NCBI RefSeq assembly: GCF_001296045.1
Contig: NZ_LJHS01000012.1
Location: forward strand, 248,001 to 312,000
Reading direction: 5' to 3'
From: Rhizobium sp. AAP43
Lineage (GTDB): Bacteria > Pseudomonadota > Alphaproteobacteria > Rhizobiales > Rhizobiaceae
DNA: 64,000 nucleotides
Under the pieces are notes generated by a model. It was not told the origin of the DNA. It was given only the letters and a program-made list of their open reading frames with translations, and made no database searches. This document shows, in pieces, positions 37,765-46,314 of this stretch (its first letter is position 1; each line of letters begins with the position of its first letter). The translations under genes were made by a program, and so were the position numbers.

Positions 37765-38010
37765 TCATGTTCTCCTCCGGGACCACATTTGTTGTCGTGC
37801 GAGTGCAGCCTTGATCTCCTCGCTCGGCGCCGGATCATGCATGGTGCACGCCATGGCACTGAGATCATCAGTGATGCGCATCTGGTCGACGAAGGCCCGG
37901 CATCCCCGGCACATGGCCAGATGAAGCTTGATGTTGAGCCGCGCCCAGAAGCCGAGATCGCCATCAATCAAAAGGCTGGCACGCTCGGCGACTTCACTGC
38001 ATCGAAACAT
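37765..38010 (-). CDS. Zinc-finger anti-sigma factor
   Basis: 81-residue protein with the zf-HC2 zinc-binding pattern KLHLAMCRGC (HxxxCxxC) after an N-terminal MFRCSEVAERASLLIDGDL. This is a minimal cytoplasmic anti-sigma domain without a membrane span; the C-terminus is short and basic. The likely partner is the ECF sigma factor encoded divergently 980 bp away. GGAGG precedes the ATG. It is 36 bp downstream of the TVP38/TMEM64 gene, so the membrane protein and the anti-sigma are co-expressed. Confidence 0.85.
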   Translation of the reverse strand: MFRCSEVAERASLLIDGDLGFWARLNIKLHLAMCRGCRAFVDQMRITDDLSAMACTMHDPAPSEEIKAALARQQMWSRRRT

Positions 38011-38046
38011 GGTTCATACCTCCAAGGCCAAGGGGGACATGAATTC

Positions 38047-38838
38047 TCATGGCAAACTCCTGCGCTTGCGGATCTGCCGCACGAGCGTGGGGATCAGCGC
38101 CACCAGCGCCAACGCGAAGAAGGCGAGTGTGATGTCGCGCGTCACGAGATCCGAGATCTGCGCTTCCCGGCCGCTCGCCTGTGCTGCCACCAGCACACTG
38201 TCGACGCCCTGGCCGAGATAGGCATAGGCGAAGGTGCCGGGCAGGATGCCGAAGAACGTCGCTGCGATGAACCGCCCGAGGCTGATGTCGAACAGGGCAG
38301 CCGCAATGTTGACGACGAAGAAGGGAAAGACCGGGGCGAGCCGGATGACGAAGAGATAGCCGAAGGCATTCTCCCTGAAGCCGTCCGCCATCTTCTTGAC
38401 GACACCATCGACACGGTGGCGCAGAAAGTCGCCAAACGCAGAGCGCGTCGCGAGAAACAGGAGCGCCGCACCGACCGTGGCGCCAACGGCCACCAGGGCG
38501 CCGCCGATCATCCAGCCAAAGAGGAAACCGCCGAAGATGGTCAGCACCGAGGCTGCCGGAAACGAGAACGCAACTGCGGCGATATAGACGAGCAGGAAGA
38601 TCAGCGCAGACCACAGGACATTGGCATCGACATAGGCCCGCAACGCCTGACGTTGTTCGGCGAGGAATCCAAGGCTGAGATAGTCCTGCAGGCCGAAGGC
38701 ATAACCGAGCGCGAGGCCGGCGACGACGAGGACGAGAGGCGTATAGCGCCAGAGGCTGCCTCGGCCGACAGCGCCCGGCGAGGAGATCGGGTCGTCGCCC
38801 GGAGGACGGCCCTGCTGCGGAGAACGGCTGTCAATCAT
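38047..38838 (-). CDS. TVP38/TMEM64 (VTT/DedA-like) membrane protein
   Basis: 263 residues with about five membrane segments and the VTT-domain signatures FPAASVLTIFGGFLFGW and RLAPVFPFFVVNIAAALFDISLGRFI. Family members such as E. coli YdjX and YdjZ are inner-membrane proteins, possibly lipid scramblases or transporters. In some bacteria the family is fused to a mercuric-reductase-like flavoprotein, and one is encoded in this locus. GGGGAG lies about 6 nt before ATG 38838. It is divergent from the sigma factor gene. Confidence 0.88.
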   Translation of the reverse strand: MIDSRSPQQGRPPGDDPISSPGAVGRGSLWRYTPLVLVVAGLALGYAFGLQDYLSLGFLAEQRQALRAYVDANVLWSALIFLLVYIAAVAFSFPAASVLTIFGGFLFGWMIGGALVAVGATVGAALLFLATRSAFGDFLRHRVDGVVKKMADGFRENAFGYLFVIRLAPVFPFFVVNIAAALFDISLGRFIAATFFGILPGTFAYAYLGQGVDSVLVAAQASGREAQISDLVTRDITLAFFALALVALIPTLVRQIRKRRSLP

Positions 38839-38874
38839 CGTGAACTCCCCGCAGCGCGCCTGCGCCTTTCAAGA

Positions 38875-38890
38875 GCGCCGGTTCCGGCGC
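38875..38890. repeat. Perfect short inverted repeat in the divergent sigma/VTT promoter region
   Basis: gcgccgg tt ccggcgc, a 7-bp dyad with a two-base centre, 37 bp upstream of the TVP38/TMEM64 start and 103 bp upstream of the sigma start. A GGAAC reading toward the VTT gene overlaps it, the -35 type used by ECF sigma factors. An operator or -35 role is possible; no clear -10 partner was found. Confidence 0.35.
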
Positions 38891-38992
38891 AACCGATCCC
38901 CCATGGTCACTATGGCTTGATACGGTCGAATGCTGCTGGACATCGAAGGCGATTGTTTTGCTAATGGCGCCCGGGCTGAGGCAGGGGGTGGC

Positions 38993-39601
38993 GTGGCGCA
39001 GGATGAAGGTGACGATCTGGCTCTGGCGCGGCACCTCGTTGACGGGGATGCCGCCGTCTTCGAGCTGCTCTATCGCCGGCACAATGCCGCGATGATCCGC
39101 TTTTGCGCCGGCATCGTCCGGTCGCGCGACATCGCCGAGGAAGTCGTCCAGGACACCTGGGTAGCTGTGCTCGGTCGCATCGATCTCTTCGAAGGACGCG
39201 GATCGCTCGCAAGCTGGATCTACACGATCCTCCTCAACAAGGCTCGCAGCCGCGCTCGCCGTGAAGGCCGCATCGTATCCTTTGACGATCTGGGGGATGG
39301 CAACGGTCTCGGCGAGGCTTTTGACGGGCGCGGACACTGGCGCACCAGACCCGAGCTCTGGGAAGACCTGACGCCCGAGCGCCACATCGAGGGTCGGAGC
39401 GTGCTGCAACATGTCGAGGCGGTCATCGAAACGCTGCCGCCGGCGCAACGGGCGGTGCTGATCCTGCGCGGCCAGCAGGAGCTCGATCCGGCAGAGGTCT
39501 GCGCTCTGCTCGACATCTCCGAGGGCAATATGCGCGTGCTCCTGCACCGGGCGCGGCTGGCGGTTCGCAACGCGCTCGACCGGCTTCATGCTGGCCTCTG
39601 A
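38993..39601 (+). CDS. ECF-type RNA polymerase sigma factor
   Basis: 202 residues with region 2 (FELLYRRHNAAMIRFCAGIVRSRDIAEEVVQDTWVAVLGRIDLFEGRGSLASWIYTILLNKAR) and region 4 (IETLPPAQRAVLILRGQQELDPAEVCALLDISEGNMRVLLHRAR), joined by an acidic linker. GTG 38993 is preferred because AGGGGG lies 5 nt upstream and the protein then starts just before region 2; an ATG at 38930 has no ribosome binding site. The anti-sigma partner is encoded divergently beyond the TVP38/TMEM64 gene. Target promoters are unknown; the divergent operon is the likely one. Confidence 0.9.
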   Translation: MAQDEGDDLALARHLVDGDAAVFELLYRRHNAAMIRFCAGIVRSRDIAEEVVQDTWVAVLGRIDLFEGRGSLASWIYTILLNKARSRARREGRIVSFDDLGDGNGLGEAFDGRGHWRTRPELWEDLTPERHIEGRSVLQHVEAVIETLPPAQRAVLILRGQQELDPAEVCALLDISEGNMRVLLHRARLAVRNALDRLHAGL

Positions 39602-39618
39602 CCGAGACTGGGCAAGGC

Positions 39619-40236
39619 TCATCGGTCTTCTCCCGAGAATGCAAGCCAAGCCTGACGCCAGCGAATGACGGTTGTCAGCGCGCAAAGAGCGGCAAAGCCA
39701 TAGGCAATCAGCGGGAAATGGTGCGGCAGGAGACACATCACGACGAAGACCGCGATCGTCTCGAAGCCTTCGGCCAGACCGCCGGCGTAGTAGATGCCCT
39801 TGGTAGGAAATTCCGGCGCCTTGCGTCCGAGTTTTGCCGCAACCGCCGAAAAAGCGAGGAAGGAGGAGCCTGTCCCGACGAAGGAAACGATCAGGACGGC
39901 AGCCGGCAGCGCATTGACCTCAGGCATCGCCACCGCAAAGCCGAGCGGGATCAGTGCGTAGAAAACCATGTCGAGCGCGATATCGAGATAGGCGCCACGA
40001 TCCGTCGGCCCCAAAATGCGGGCAACCGCGCCGTCGAGGCCATCCAGCGCCCGGTTCACGAGGATCAGCAGAAGCGCTGCCAGAAAGTAACCGAAGCAGA
40101 GTGCGGCGAAGGCGCCTAGCCCTGCCAGGAAACCGACAAGGCTGATCTGATCTGCCTTCACCCCGCGATGCGCCAGGAATTCGGCGACGGGCTGAAGGGC
40201 CGCTTTCTGCAGCGGCAGGATCTTCGCGTCGATCAT
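39619..40236 (-). CDS. CDP-alcohol phosphatidyltransferase family protein (YnjF-like)
   Basis: 205-residue integral membrane enzyme with the catalytic signature DGLDGAVARILGPTDRGAYLDIALD (D-x2-DG-x2-AR-x7-G-x3-D-x3-D), which transfers a phospho-alcohol group from a CDP-lipid. Six membrane spans are predicted. E. coli YnjF, in the ydj-ynj cluster, is of this family. It overlaps the upstream flavoprotein gene by 4 bp, so membrane lipid chemistry and a flavin enzyme are coupled here. The acceptor alcohol is unknown. It converges with the sigma gene (17 bp apart). Confidence 0.88.
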   Translation of the reverse strand: MIDAKILPLQKAALQPVAEFLAHRGVKADQISLVGFLAGLGAFAALCFGYFLAALLLILVNRALDGLDGAVARILGPTDRGAYLDIALDMVFYALIPLGFAVAMPEVNALPAAVLIVSFVGTGSSFLAFSAVAAKLGRKAPEFPTKGIYYAGGLAEGFETIAVFVVMCLLPHHFPLIAYGFAALCALTTVIRWRQAWLAFSGEDR

Positions 40237-41735
40237 CCGCGCCTCCAGGTCTGGAAGCGTTCGAGCAGTGACAGGAGGAAGCCGTTGATGTGATTGCGGC
40301 GCCACTGGCCGGCGACCAGCTTATTGGCCTCGGCGAGCGTCGGATAGATGTGGATCGTACCGAGGATCTTGCCGAGGCCGTGGCCGTGTTTCATGGCAAA
40401 GACGAATTCGGCGAGCAGATCGCCGGCATGTTCACCAACGATCGTGGCGCCCAAGATCTTGTCCTTGCCCGGCACGGTCAGCACCTTGACGAAGCCACGC
40501 GCTGAACCGTCGGCTATCGCGCGATCGAGATCGTCGATGCCGAAGCGGGTCACCTCATGCGGGATCTTCTTCTCCTTGGCCTCAGCCTCGGGTAAGCCCA
40601 CCCGTGCCACTTCCGGATCGGTGAAGGTCGCCCAGGGGATGACGCTATAGTCCGCCTTGAAGCGCTTGAGATCCCCGAACAGCGCATTGATCGCCGCAAA
40701 CCAGGCCTGGTGCCCGGCAACATGGGTGAACTGGTAGGGCCCTGCCACATCACCGGCCGCCAGGATGTTCGGATGCAGTGTCTGGAGGTAGTCATTGGTC
40801 TCGACGACCCTATCCACCTTGATGCCGAGGTCCTCGAGCCCGAAGCCCTTCAGACGCGGGGCGCGTCCGACTGCAACGATGATCTCGTCGAAGCCGATGC
40901 GGAACTTTGCCCCGTCCTTCTCCACCTCGATCCACTTCTCGCCGGCATCCGTGCCACAAGCGACCGCCTTATGGCTGGTCAGGACATTGACGCTGTCAGA
41001 CTTCATTGAAGCCTCCACCAGCGCGGCTGCATCCTCGTCCTCACGCATCATCAGGCGCGGCGCCATCTCGATCTGCGTGACCTTAGAGCCAAGCCGGGCA
41101 AAGCTCTGCGCCAACTCGCAGCCGATCGGCCCTCCGCCCAGGACGACGAGCCTCTGCGGCACGGCAGGGCGATCACGAAGCCGCTCCCACAGGGTGTCCG
41201 AGGTCAGATAGTCGATCTCGGCAAGGCCAGGGATTTGGGGCACGAAAGGCCGCGCACCGGTTGCGATGATGATCGCGCGCGTCGTCAGACGCTGCGTGCC
41301 GCCGTCGTTCAGCGCGATCTCCACCGTCCAGGGATCGATCAGCTTTGCATAACCTTGCAGGACTTCCACGCCGAGGCCTGTGTAGCGCTCGACACTGTCA
41401 TGCGGCTCAATCTCGGCGATCACTCTGTGGATCCGCTCCATCACGGCGGCGAAAGGCACCTTCGGCTCGACCGGCTCCAGGCCAAAATGATCGGCATGGC
41501 GCATCTGGTGCGCGACCTTCGCGCTCTTGATCAGCGCCTTCGAGGGCACGCAGCCGAAGTTGAGGCAATCACCGCCCATCTTGTTCGCCTCGACCAGCGT
41601 GACCTTCGCCTTGGCCGCCGCCGCGATATAGGCTGAAACCAGGCCGGCAGAGCCCGCGCCGATAACAACCAGGTTGCGATCGAAGCGCTTGGGCCGTTGC
41701 CAAATGGATCCGGAAAGGCGCTGATCTTGGTCCAT
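40233..41735 (-). CDS. Dihydrolipoamide dehydrogenase / mercuric reductase-like flavoprotein
   Basis: 500 residues of the class I pyridine nucleotide-disulfide oxidoreductase family: FAD motif VVIGAGSAGLVSA, redox disulfide GGDCLNFGCVPSK (Cys57, Cys62), NAD(P) motif VVLGGGPIGCELAQ, ILAAGDVAG, and a C-terminal HIYPTLAEA where Lpd has the catalytic His-Glu pair. There is no N-terminal metal-binding domain and no vicinal Cys pair at the C-terminus, so it is not a true MerA. Substrate unknown. GAGGAG precedes the ATG. Homologues fused to TVP38/TMEM64 domains are known, agreeing with the gene 1.4 kb away. Confidence 0.88.
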   Translation of the reverse strand: MDQDQRLSGSIWQRPKRFDRNLVVIGAGSAGLVSAYIAAAAKAKVTLVEANKMGGDCLNFGCVPSKALIKSAKVAHQMRHADHFGLEPVEPKVPFAAVMERIHRVIAEIEPHDSVERYTGLGVEVLQGYAKLIDPWTVEIALNDGGTQRLTTRAIIIATGARPFVPQIPGLAEIDYLTSDTLWERLRDRPAVPQRLVVLGGGPIGCELAQSFARLGSKVTQIEMAPRLMMREDEDAAALVEASMKSDSVNVLTSHKAVACGTDAGEKWIEVEKDGAKFRIGFDEIIVAVGRAPRLKGFGLEDLGIKVDRVVETNDYLQTLHPNILAAGDVAGPYQFTHVAGHQAWFAAINALFGDLKRFKADYSVIPWATFTDPEVARVGLPEAEAKEKKIPHEVTRFGIDDLDRAIADGSARGFVKVLTVPGKDKILGATIVGEHAGDLLAEFVFAMKHGHGLGKILGTIHIYPTLAEANKLVAGQWRRNHINGFLLSLLERFQTWRRG

Positions 41736-42673
41736 AGGGCTCCTCGCTCAACCCGAGCATTTGCGTTGTTATCCGTTAGACGAGCAGGAACCCGGATTGT
41801 TACAAGCGTGCAGCAAGTTTTTTGGTCAGCGCGCAATGCGGATACGGGTCGGCAAGCCGCAGCACCGCAGCGAGCTTGATCATCCCCGGAGCAAAACCAC
41901 GAATCAGGCAGGGCCGCCAAAGCCAGAAATCCGAAGACAGCACCGGCGAAAAGGCAGTCAAAGCGCCCGCGTGGTGTCGTTCTCCTCCGGCAGTACGTCG
42001 GGATCGCGGCTTGGAAGGTCGGCAAGGTCTCGGCAAAAGCGGAGGGTAAACCGAGGTGCCAACACAAGCTCTCGGCTGGTTTCTCGGTCCCGGTCTCGCC
42101 TCGGTGCTAAGGCAATCTGGGACCTGGCCAGTCCAGGTCACATTGCTCTTCCAGCCTGTGTTTACGGACATGATCGGACAACGTCCCGGTCTCAGACCTC
42201 TTTTGGGCCTAACCGTCTCACCGCACCTCTTCGTTTGACGTCACACACCCAGAAGAAAATTTTTTCACACTTGAATCGAGGGGCTATCTGGTCCTACGCT
42301 TGATGAGATTATTCAAGTTTCTTTAATTCGACCCCGATTTCGGGGTGCGATCATCTTTCAATGCGACGGGCTTTTGGGACCACTCTCATGGACCTCATTT
42401 CTAACGGCCATTCCAAACTCCCTTTCAGCACGTGTGTTGAAGCAAGCGAGTTCTTGGACGTCCACACGACTGCACAAAAACCCCATGGAGAAAGAAGGGT
42501 CCGGCAGGAGCCTGAACATCCAGGTTACCGACATACGGTGCCCTAAGCTGCCAAGACGGGCGACGTCAGGCGCCAAATCAGCTGCGGCAACGCGCTGAAC
42601 CTGCCTGTATCGCTTCAGAACGAACACACTGCATTCTTCGCCTGCCCATAAAAACAAAGAAGGGAACAGTACC
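41736..42673. other. Long intergenic region without a convincing gene
   Basis: 938 bp between two divergent operons. Frames of up to 180 codons exist on both strands but have basic, low-complexity translations and no ribosome binding sites or known domains. The first part (to about 42240) is GC-rich and may be the remains of a lost gene. The second part is AT-richer and contains an 8-bp inverted repeat pair (acttgaat 42269-42276, attcaagt 42311-42318), a hairpin (42331-42346), and presumably the promoter of the peptide transporter. Confidence 0.5.
42331..42346. repeat. Stem-loop upstream of peptide transporter
   Basis: accccg attt cggggt: perfect 6-bp stem, 4-base loop, 328 bp before the binding-protein gene. 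It follows directly after the spaced 8-bp inverted repeat at 42269-42318. Could be part of a leader transcript or a terminator of an antisense transcript; not resolved. Confidence 0.35.
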
Positions 42674-44311
42674 ATGACAATGTTCGACAGACGCCTGAGA
42701 CTGCTCACGACGAGCGGAATTCTTGCCCTACTGCTTGCAGCCGCGCCGCAGGCCTATGCAGCCACCCCGGCAGATACACTCGTCCAGGCCTGGGCGATCG
42801 ACGACATCATCACGCTCGATCCGGGCGAAGCCTTCGAAATCTCGACAGCTGAGGTCACCGCCAACACCTACAGCAAGCTTGTCGCGCTCGATCCGACGGA
42901 TACGTCGAAAATCGTCAGCGATATCGCTGAAAGCTGGGATGTTTCGGAAGACGGCCTGACTTATACCTTCAAGCTGAAGCCGAAGCTCACCTTCGCCTCC
43001 GGCAATCCAATCACCGCTGAAGATGTCGCGTTTTCCTTCGAACGTGTCATCAAGCTCGACAAGTCGCCAGCCTTCCTGCTGACCCAGTTCGGCCTCAACG
43101 GCGACAACGTCACGGACAAGGCTAAGGCCGTCGACGAATCCACTTTCGTCATGACCGTCGACAAGCCCTACGCGCCGAGCTTCGTGCTCAACGTGCTGAC
43201 GGCAACCGTCGCATCCGTCGTCGACAAGAAGGTCGTGATGGAGAATGCCAAGCCGGTCACGCCGACCGCCGAATACAAATATGACACCGATTTCGGCAAT
43301 GAATTCTTGAAGACTGGTTACGCCGGGTCCGGCCCATTCAAGATTCGCGAATGGCGCGCCAACGAAGTTGTCGTGCTCGAGCGCAACGACAACTACTACG
43401 GTGAAAAGGCCAAGCTTGCGCGCGTCATCTATCGCTACATGAAGGAAAGCTCCGGCCAGCGCCTGGCGCTTGAAAACGGTGATATCGACGTTGCCCGCAA
43501 CCTCGATCCGGGCGATTTCGACGCCGTTGCCAAGAAGGATGGAATCGCCACGACCTCGGCACCGAAGGGCACGCTCTACTATTTCAGCCTCAACCAGAAG
43601 AACCCGAACCTGGCCAAGCCCGAGGTCATCGAGGCCTTCAAGTACCTCGTCGACTATGATGCGCTCGGCGAGACCCTGATCAAGGGTATCGGCACGATCC
43701 ACCAGACCTTCCTGCCATCAGGCCAACTCGGCGCGCTCGACGACACGCCCTACACACTCGATGTCGCCAAGGCCAAGGAACTGCTGGCCAAGGCCGGTCT
43801 GCCCGACGGCTTCACCGTCACTATGGATGTTCGCAATACGCAGCCGGTGACCGGCATTGCCGAAAACGTACAGCAGACGCTTGCCCAGGCCGGCATCAAG
43901 CTGGAAATCATCCCGGGCGACGGCAAGCAGACGCTGACCAAGTTCCGCGCCCGCCAGCACGACATCTATATCGGCCAGTGGGGCTCGGACTATTTCGACC
44001 CGAACTCCAATGCCGAGACCTTCACCTTCAACCCTGACAATTCCGATGCAGGCACGAACAAGACGCTCGCCTGGCGCAATGCCTGGGATCCGAAGGAACT
44101 CTCGACCAAGACAGCCGCTGCCCTTCTCGAAAAGGATACGGCCAAGCGCGCGGCGATCTATGAGGATCTGCAGAAGCAGGTTCTGGCAACGGGCCCGTTC
44201 GTGGTGATCTTCCAGCAGACGGAAATCGCCGGCTATTCGAGCAAGGTACAGAACTACAAGCTCGGCCCGAGCTTCGACACCAACTATGTCAACACAGTCA
44301 CCAAGGAATAG
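42674..44311 (+). CDS. Peptide-type ABC transporter substrate-binding protein (SBP family 5)
   Basis: 545 residues with a signal peptide (MTMFDRRLRLLTTSGILALL...AYA, cleaved before ATP). SBP_bac_5 features: AESWDVSEDGLTYTFKLKPKLTFASGNPITAEDVAFSFERV, GSGPFKIREWRANEVVVLERNDNYYG and YYFSLNQKNPNL. The receptor begins the five-gene transporter operon and is followed 6 bp later by a permease. Peptides, nickel, opines or sugars are possible ligands; the sequence alone does not tell. Confidence 0.93.
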   Translation: MTMFDRRLRLLTTSGILALLLAAAPQAYAATPADTLVQAWAIDDIITLDPGEAFEISTAEVTANTYSKLVALDPTDTSKIVSDIAESWDVSEDGLTYTFKLKPKLTFASGNPITAEDVAFSFERVIKLDKSPAFLLTQFGLNGDNVTDKAKAVDESTFVMTVDKPYAPSFVLNVLTATVASVVDKKVVMENAKPVTPTAEYKYDTDFGNEFLKTGYAGSGPFKIREWRANEVVVLERNDNYYGEKAKLARVIYRYMKESSGQRLALENGDIDVARNLDPGDFDAVAKKDGIATTSAPKGTLYYFSLNQKNPNLAKPEVIEAFKYLVDYDALGETLIKGIGTIHQTFLPSGQLGALDDTPYTLDVAKAKELLAKAGLPDGFTVTMDVRNTQPVTGIAENVQQTLAQAGIKLEIIPGDGKQTLTKFRARQHDIYIGQWGSDYFDPNSNAETFTFNPDNSDAGTNKTLAWRNAWDPKELSTKTAAALLEKDTAKRAAIYEDLQKQVLATGPFVVIFQQTEIAGYSSKVQNYKLGPSFDTNYVNTVTKE

Positions 44312-44317
44312 TCGTCC

Positions 44318-45385
44318 TTGACCCAGGTTGACAGTCAGGTCGACCGGAGGCGCGCGTCTCAGCGCGCCTCCTCGATCGCCATCAGCGTCGGCAAATTCCT
44401 GCTGACGGTGGTGACCACCTATCTCGGCCTTCTGGCCGTCACCTTCTTCATCGGCCGCGTCGTGCCGATCGATCCGGCGCTTGCCATCGTCGGCGACCGT
44501 GCGCCGGCGCATGTTGTCGAGCGTGTGCGCGAGCAGCTAGGCCTTAACCTGCCGCTCTGGCAGCAGTTCATCATCTATGTCCGCCAGGCGCTGTCGGGCG
44601 ATTTCGGGGTGTCGGTGCTGACCACCAATCCCGTGATGAAGGACATCGCCCGCGTCTTTCCGGCAACGATCGAGCTTGCCACTGTCGGCACCATCATCGG
44701 GGCCGTATTCGGCGTGCCGCTCGGCGTGCTGGCCGCCGTCAAGCGTGGCTCGCTCGCCGATCAGCTGGTGCGTGTCATCGGCCTCATCGGCTATTCCGTG
44801 CCGATCTTCTGGCTGGGTCTCCTGGCGCTGCTGTTCTTCTACGCAAAGCTGAACTGGGTCGCTTATCCCGGCCGCGTCGACATCGTCTATGAATACAGTT
44901 TTACCCCCGTCACCGGCTTCTTCCTCATCGACGCCGCCATGCAGCGGCAGTGGGATGTGCTGTGGGATCTCTTCCGCCACATCATCCTGCCTGGCGGCCT
45001 GCTCGGCTATTTCTCCATGGCCTATATCAGCCGCATGACACGCTCCTTCATGCTCAATGAACTGGCGCAGGAATATATCGTTGCGGCCCGCGCCAAGGGC
45101 TTGAGCGAAACCCGGATCATCTGGTTCCATGCGCTGCGCAATGCCGCCGTCCCCCTGGTCACCGTCATCGCGCTCTCCTATGCCGGCCTGCTCGAAGGCT
45201 CTGTGTTGACCGAGACGATCTTCTCCTGGCCGGGGCTTGGCCTCTACATCACCAATTCGCTGCAGAATGCCGACTTGAACGCCGTGCTCGGCGGGACGAT
45301 CGTGATCGGATCCGTCTTCATCGGCATCAATCTTCTGTCGGACATTCTCTACCGTACGCTGGATCCGAGGACGCGCAGCCGATGA
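44318..45385 (+). CDS. Peptide-type ABC transporter permease (DppB-like)
   Basis: 355 residues, six membrane spans and the DppB-type coupling loop EYIVAARAKGLSETRIIWFHALRNAAVPLVTV (about residues 249-280). The N-terminal signature LGLLAVTFFIGRVVPIDPA is standard. The start is a TTG at 44318; no ATG occurs before the first span. It overlaps the next permease by 4 bp. Confidence 0.93.
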   Translation: MTQVDSQVDRRRASQRASSIAISVGKFLLTVVTTYLGLLAVTFFIGRVVPIDPALAIVGDRAPAHVVERVREQLGLNLPLWQQFIIYVRQALSGDFGVSVLTTNPVMKDIARVFPATIELATVGTIIGAVFGVPLGVLAAVKRGSLADQLVRVIGLIGYSVPIFWLGLLALLFFYAKLNWVAYPGRVDIVYEYSFTPVTGFFLIDAAMQRQWDVLWDLFRHIILPGGLLGYFSMAYISRMTRSFMLNELAQEYIVAARAKGLSETRIIWFHALRNAAVPLVTVIALSYAGLLEGSVLTETIFSWPGLGLYITNSLQNADLNAVLGGTIVIGSVFIGINLLSDILYRTLDPRTRSR

Positions 45386-46314
45386 CCACACCCGTCCCCG
45401 CTTCCGAGCAATCCTGGAAAGGCTGGCTCACATCCGACCGGCCGCAATCCCGCCTGCAGGCCCGCTGTGGCCGGGCCTATATCATCTGGCAGCGCTTTGC
45501 CGAAAACCGGCTGGCGCTGGCCGGTCTCGCCATCCTGCTCGCCCTCCTCTTCGTCGCCGCCTTTGCCGATGTGCTGGCGCCGCATTCGCCGGTTCAGGGT
45601 GATCTGCGCAATGCCCGCCTCCTGCCGCCCGGCAGTGCCGGCTATCTGCTCGGCACCGACGATCAGGGTCGCGACATCCTCTCGCGCCTGATCCATGGCT
45701 CTCGGTTGACCCTGTTCGTTGTGGCACTGGTCGCGGTCATCGCCGCACCCGTCGGTCTCATCGTCGGGACGATTGCCGGTTATGCCGGCGGCTGGATCGA
45801 TGGCGTCCTGATGCGCATCACCGATATCTTCCTCGCCTTTCCGAAGCTGGTGCTGGCGCTGGCGCTGGTGGCAGCCCTCGGTCCCGGCATCGAGAATGCG
45901 GTGCTTGCCATCGCCATTACCTCCTGGCCGCCCTATGCCCGCATCGCGCGGGCCGAAACACTGACCTTCCGCAATTCGGACTTCATCGCGGCGGTGCAAC
46001 TGATGGGGGCCTCGCCGCTCCGGATCGTGCTGTCGCATATCGTGCCTCTGTGTCTCTCCTCGGTCATCGTGCGCGTCACGCTCGACATGGCCGGCATCAT
46101 CCTCACGGCCGCCGGGCTCGGTTTCCTCGGTCTCGGCGCACAGCCGCCGCTGCCGGAATGGGGCGCGATGATCGCGTCCGGTCGCCGCTTCATTCTCGAT
46201 CAGTGGTGGGTTGCGGCCATGCCAGGCTTCGCCATCCTGATCGTCTCGCTCGGCTTCAACCTTTTGGGTGACGGCTTGCGCGATGCACTCGATCCGAAGG
46301 AGGCCGGTCAATGA
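45382..46314 (+). CDS. Peptide-type ABC transporter permease (DppC-like)
   Basis: 310 residues. After a cytoplasmic N-terminus of about 45 residues come the first span and LGTDDQGRDILSRLIHGSRLTL, the typical DppC signature, then the coupling loop FIAAVQLMGASPLRIVLSHIVP and a conserved GFLGLGAQPPLPEWGAMIASG. It is coupled by ATGA overlaps on both sides and forms the channel with the DppB-like protein. Confidence 0.93.
   Translation: MTTPVPASEQSWKGWLTSDRPQSRLQARCGRAYIIWQRFAENRLALAGLAILLALLFVAAFADVLAPHSPVQGDLRNARLLPPGSAGYLLGTDDQGRDILSRLIHGSRLTLFVVALVAVIAAPVGLIVGTIAGYAGGWIDGVLMRITDIFLAFPKLVLALALVAALGPGIENAVLAIAITSWPPYARIARAETLTFRNSDFIAAVQLMGASPLRIVLSHIVPLCLSSVIVRVTLDMAGIILTAAGLGFLGLGAQPPLPEWGAMIASGRRFILDQWWVAAMPGFAILIVSLGFNLLGDGLRDALDPKEAGQ

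Noticed and set aside
40233..41735. Mercuric reductase and a mercury-resistance operon
   Set aside because: There is no MerA N-terminal metal-binding domain or C-terminal cysteine pair, and no merR, merT or merP nearby; only the general flavoprotein family is supported.
41761..42303. 180-codon plus-strand frame as a hypothetical protein
   Set aside because: Basic, Ser/Arg-rich translation, no ribosome binding site and overlapping frames of similar quality on the other strand.
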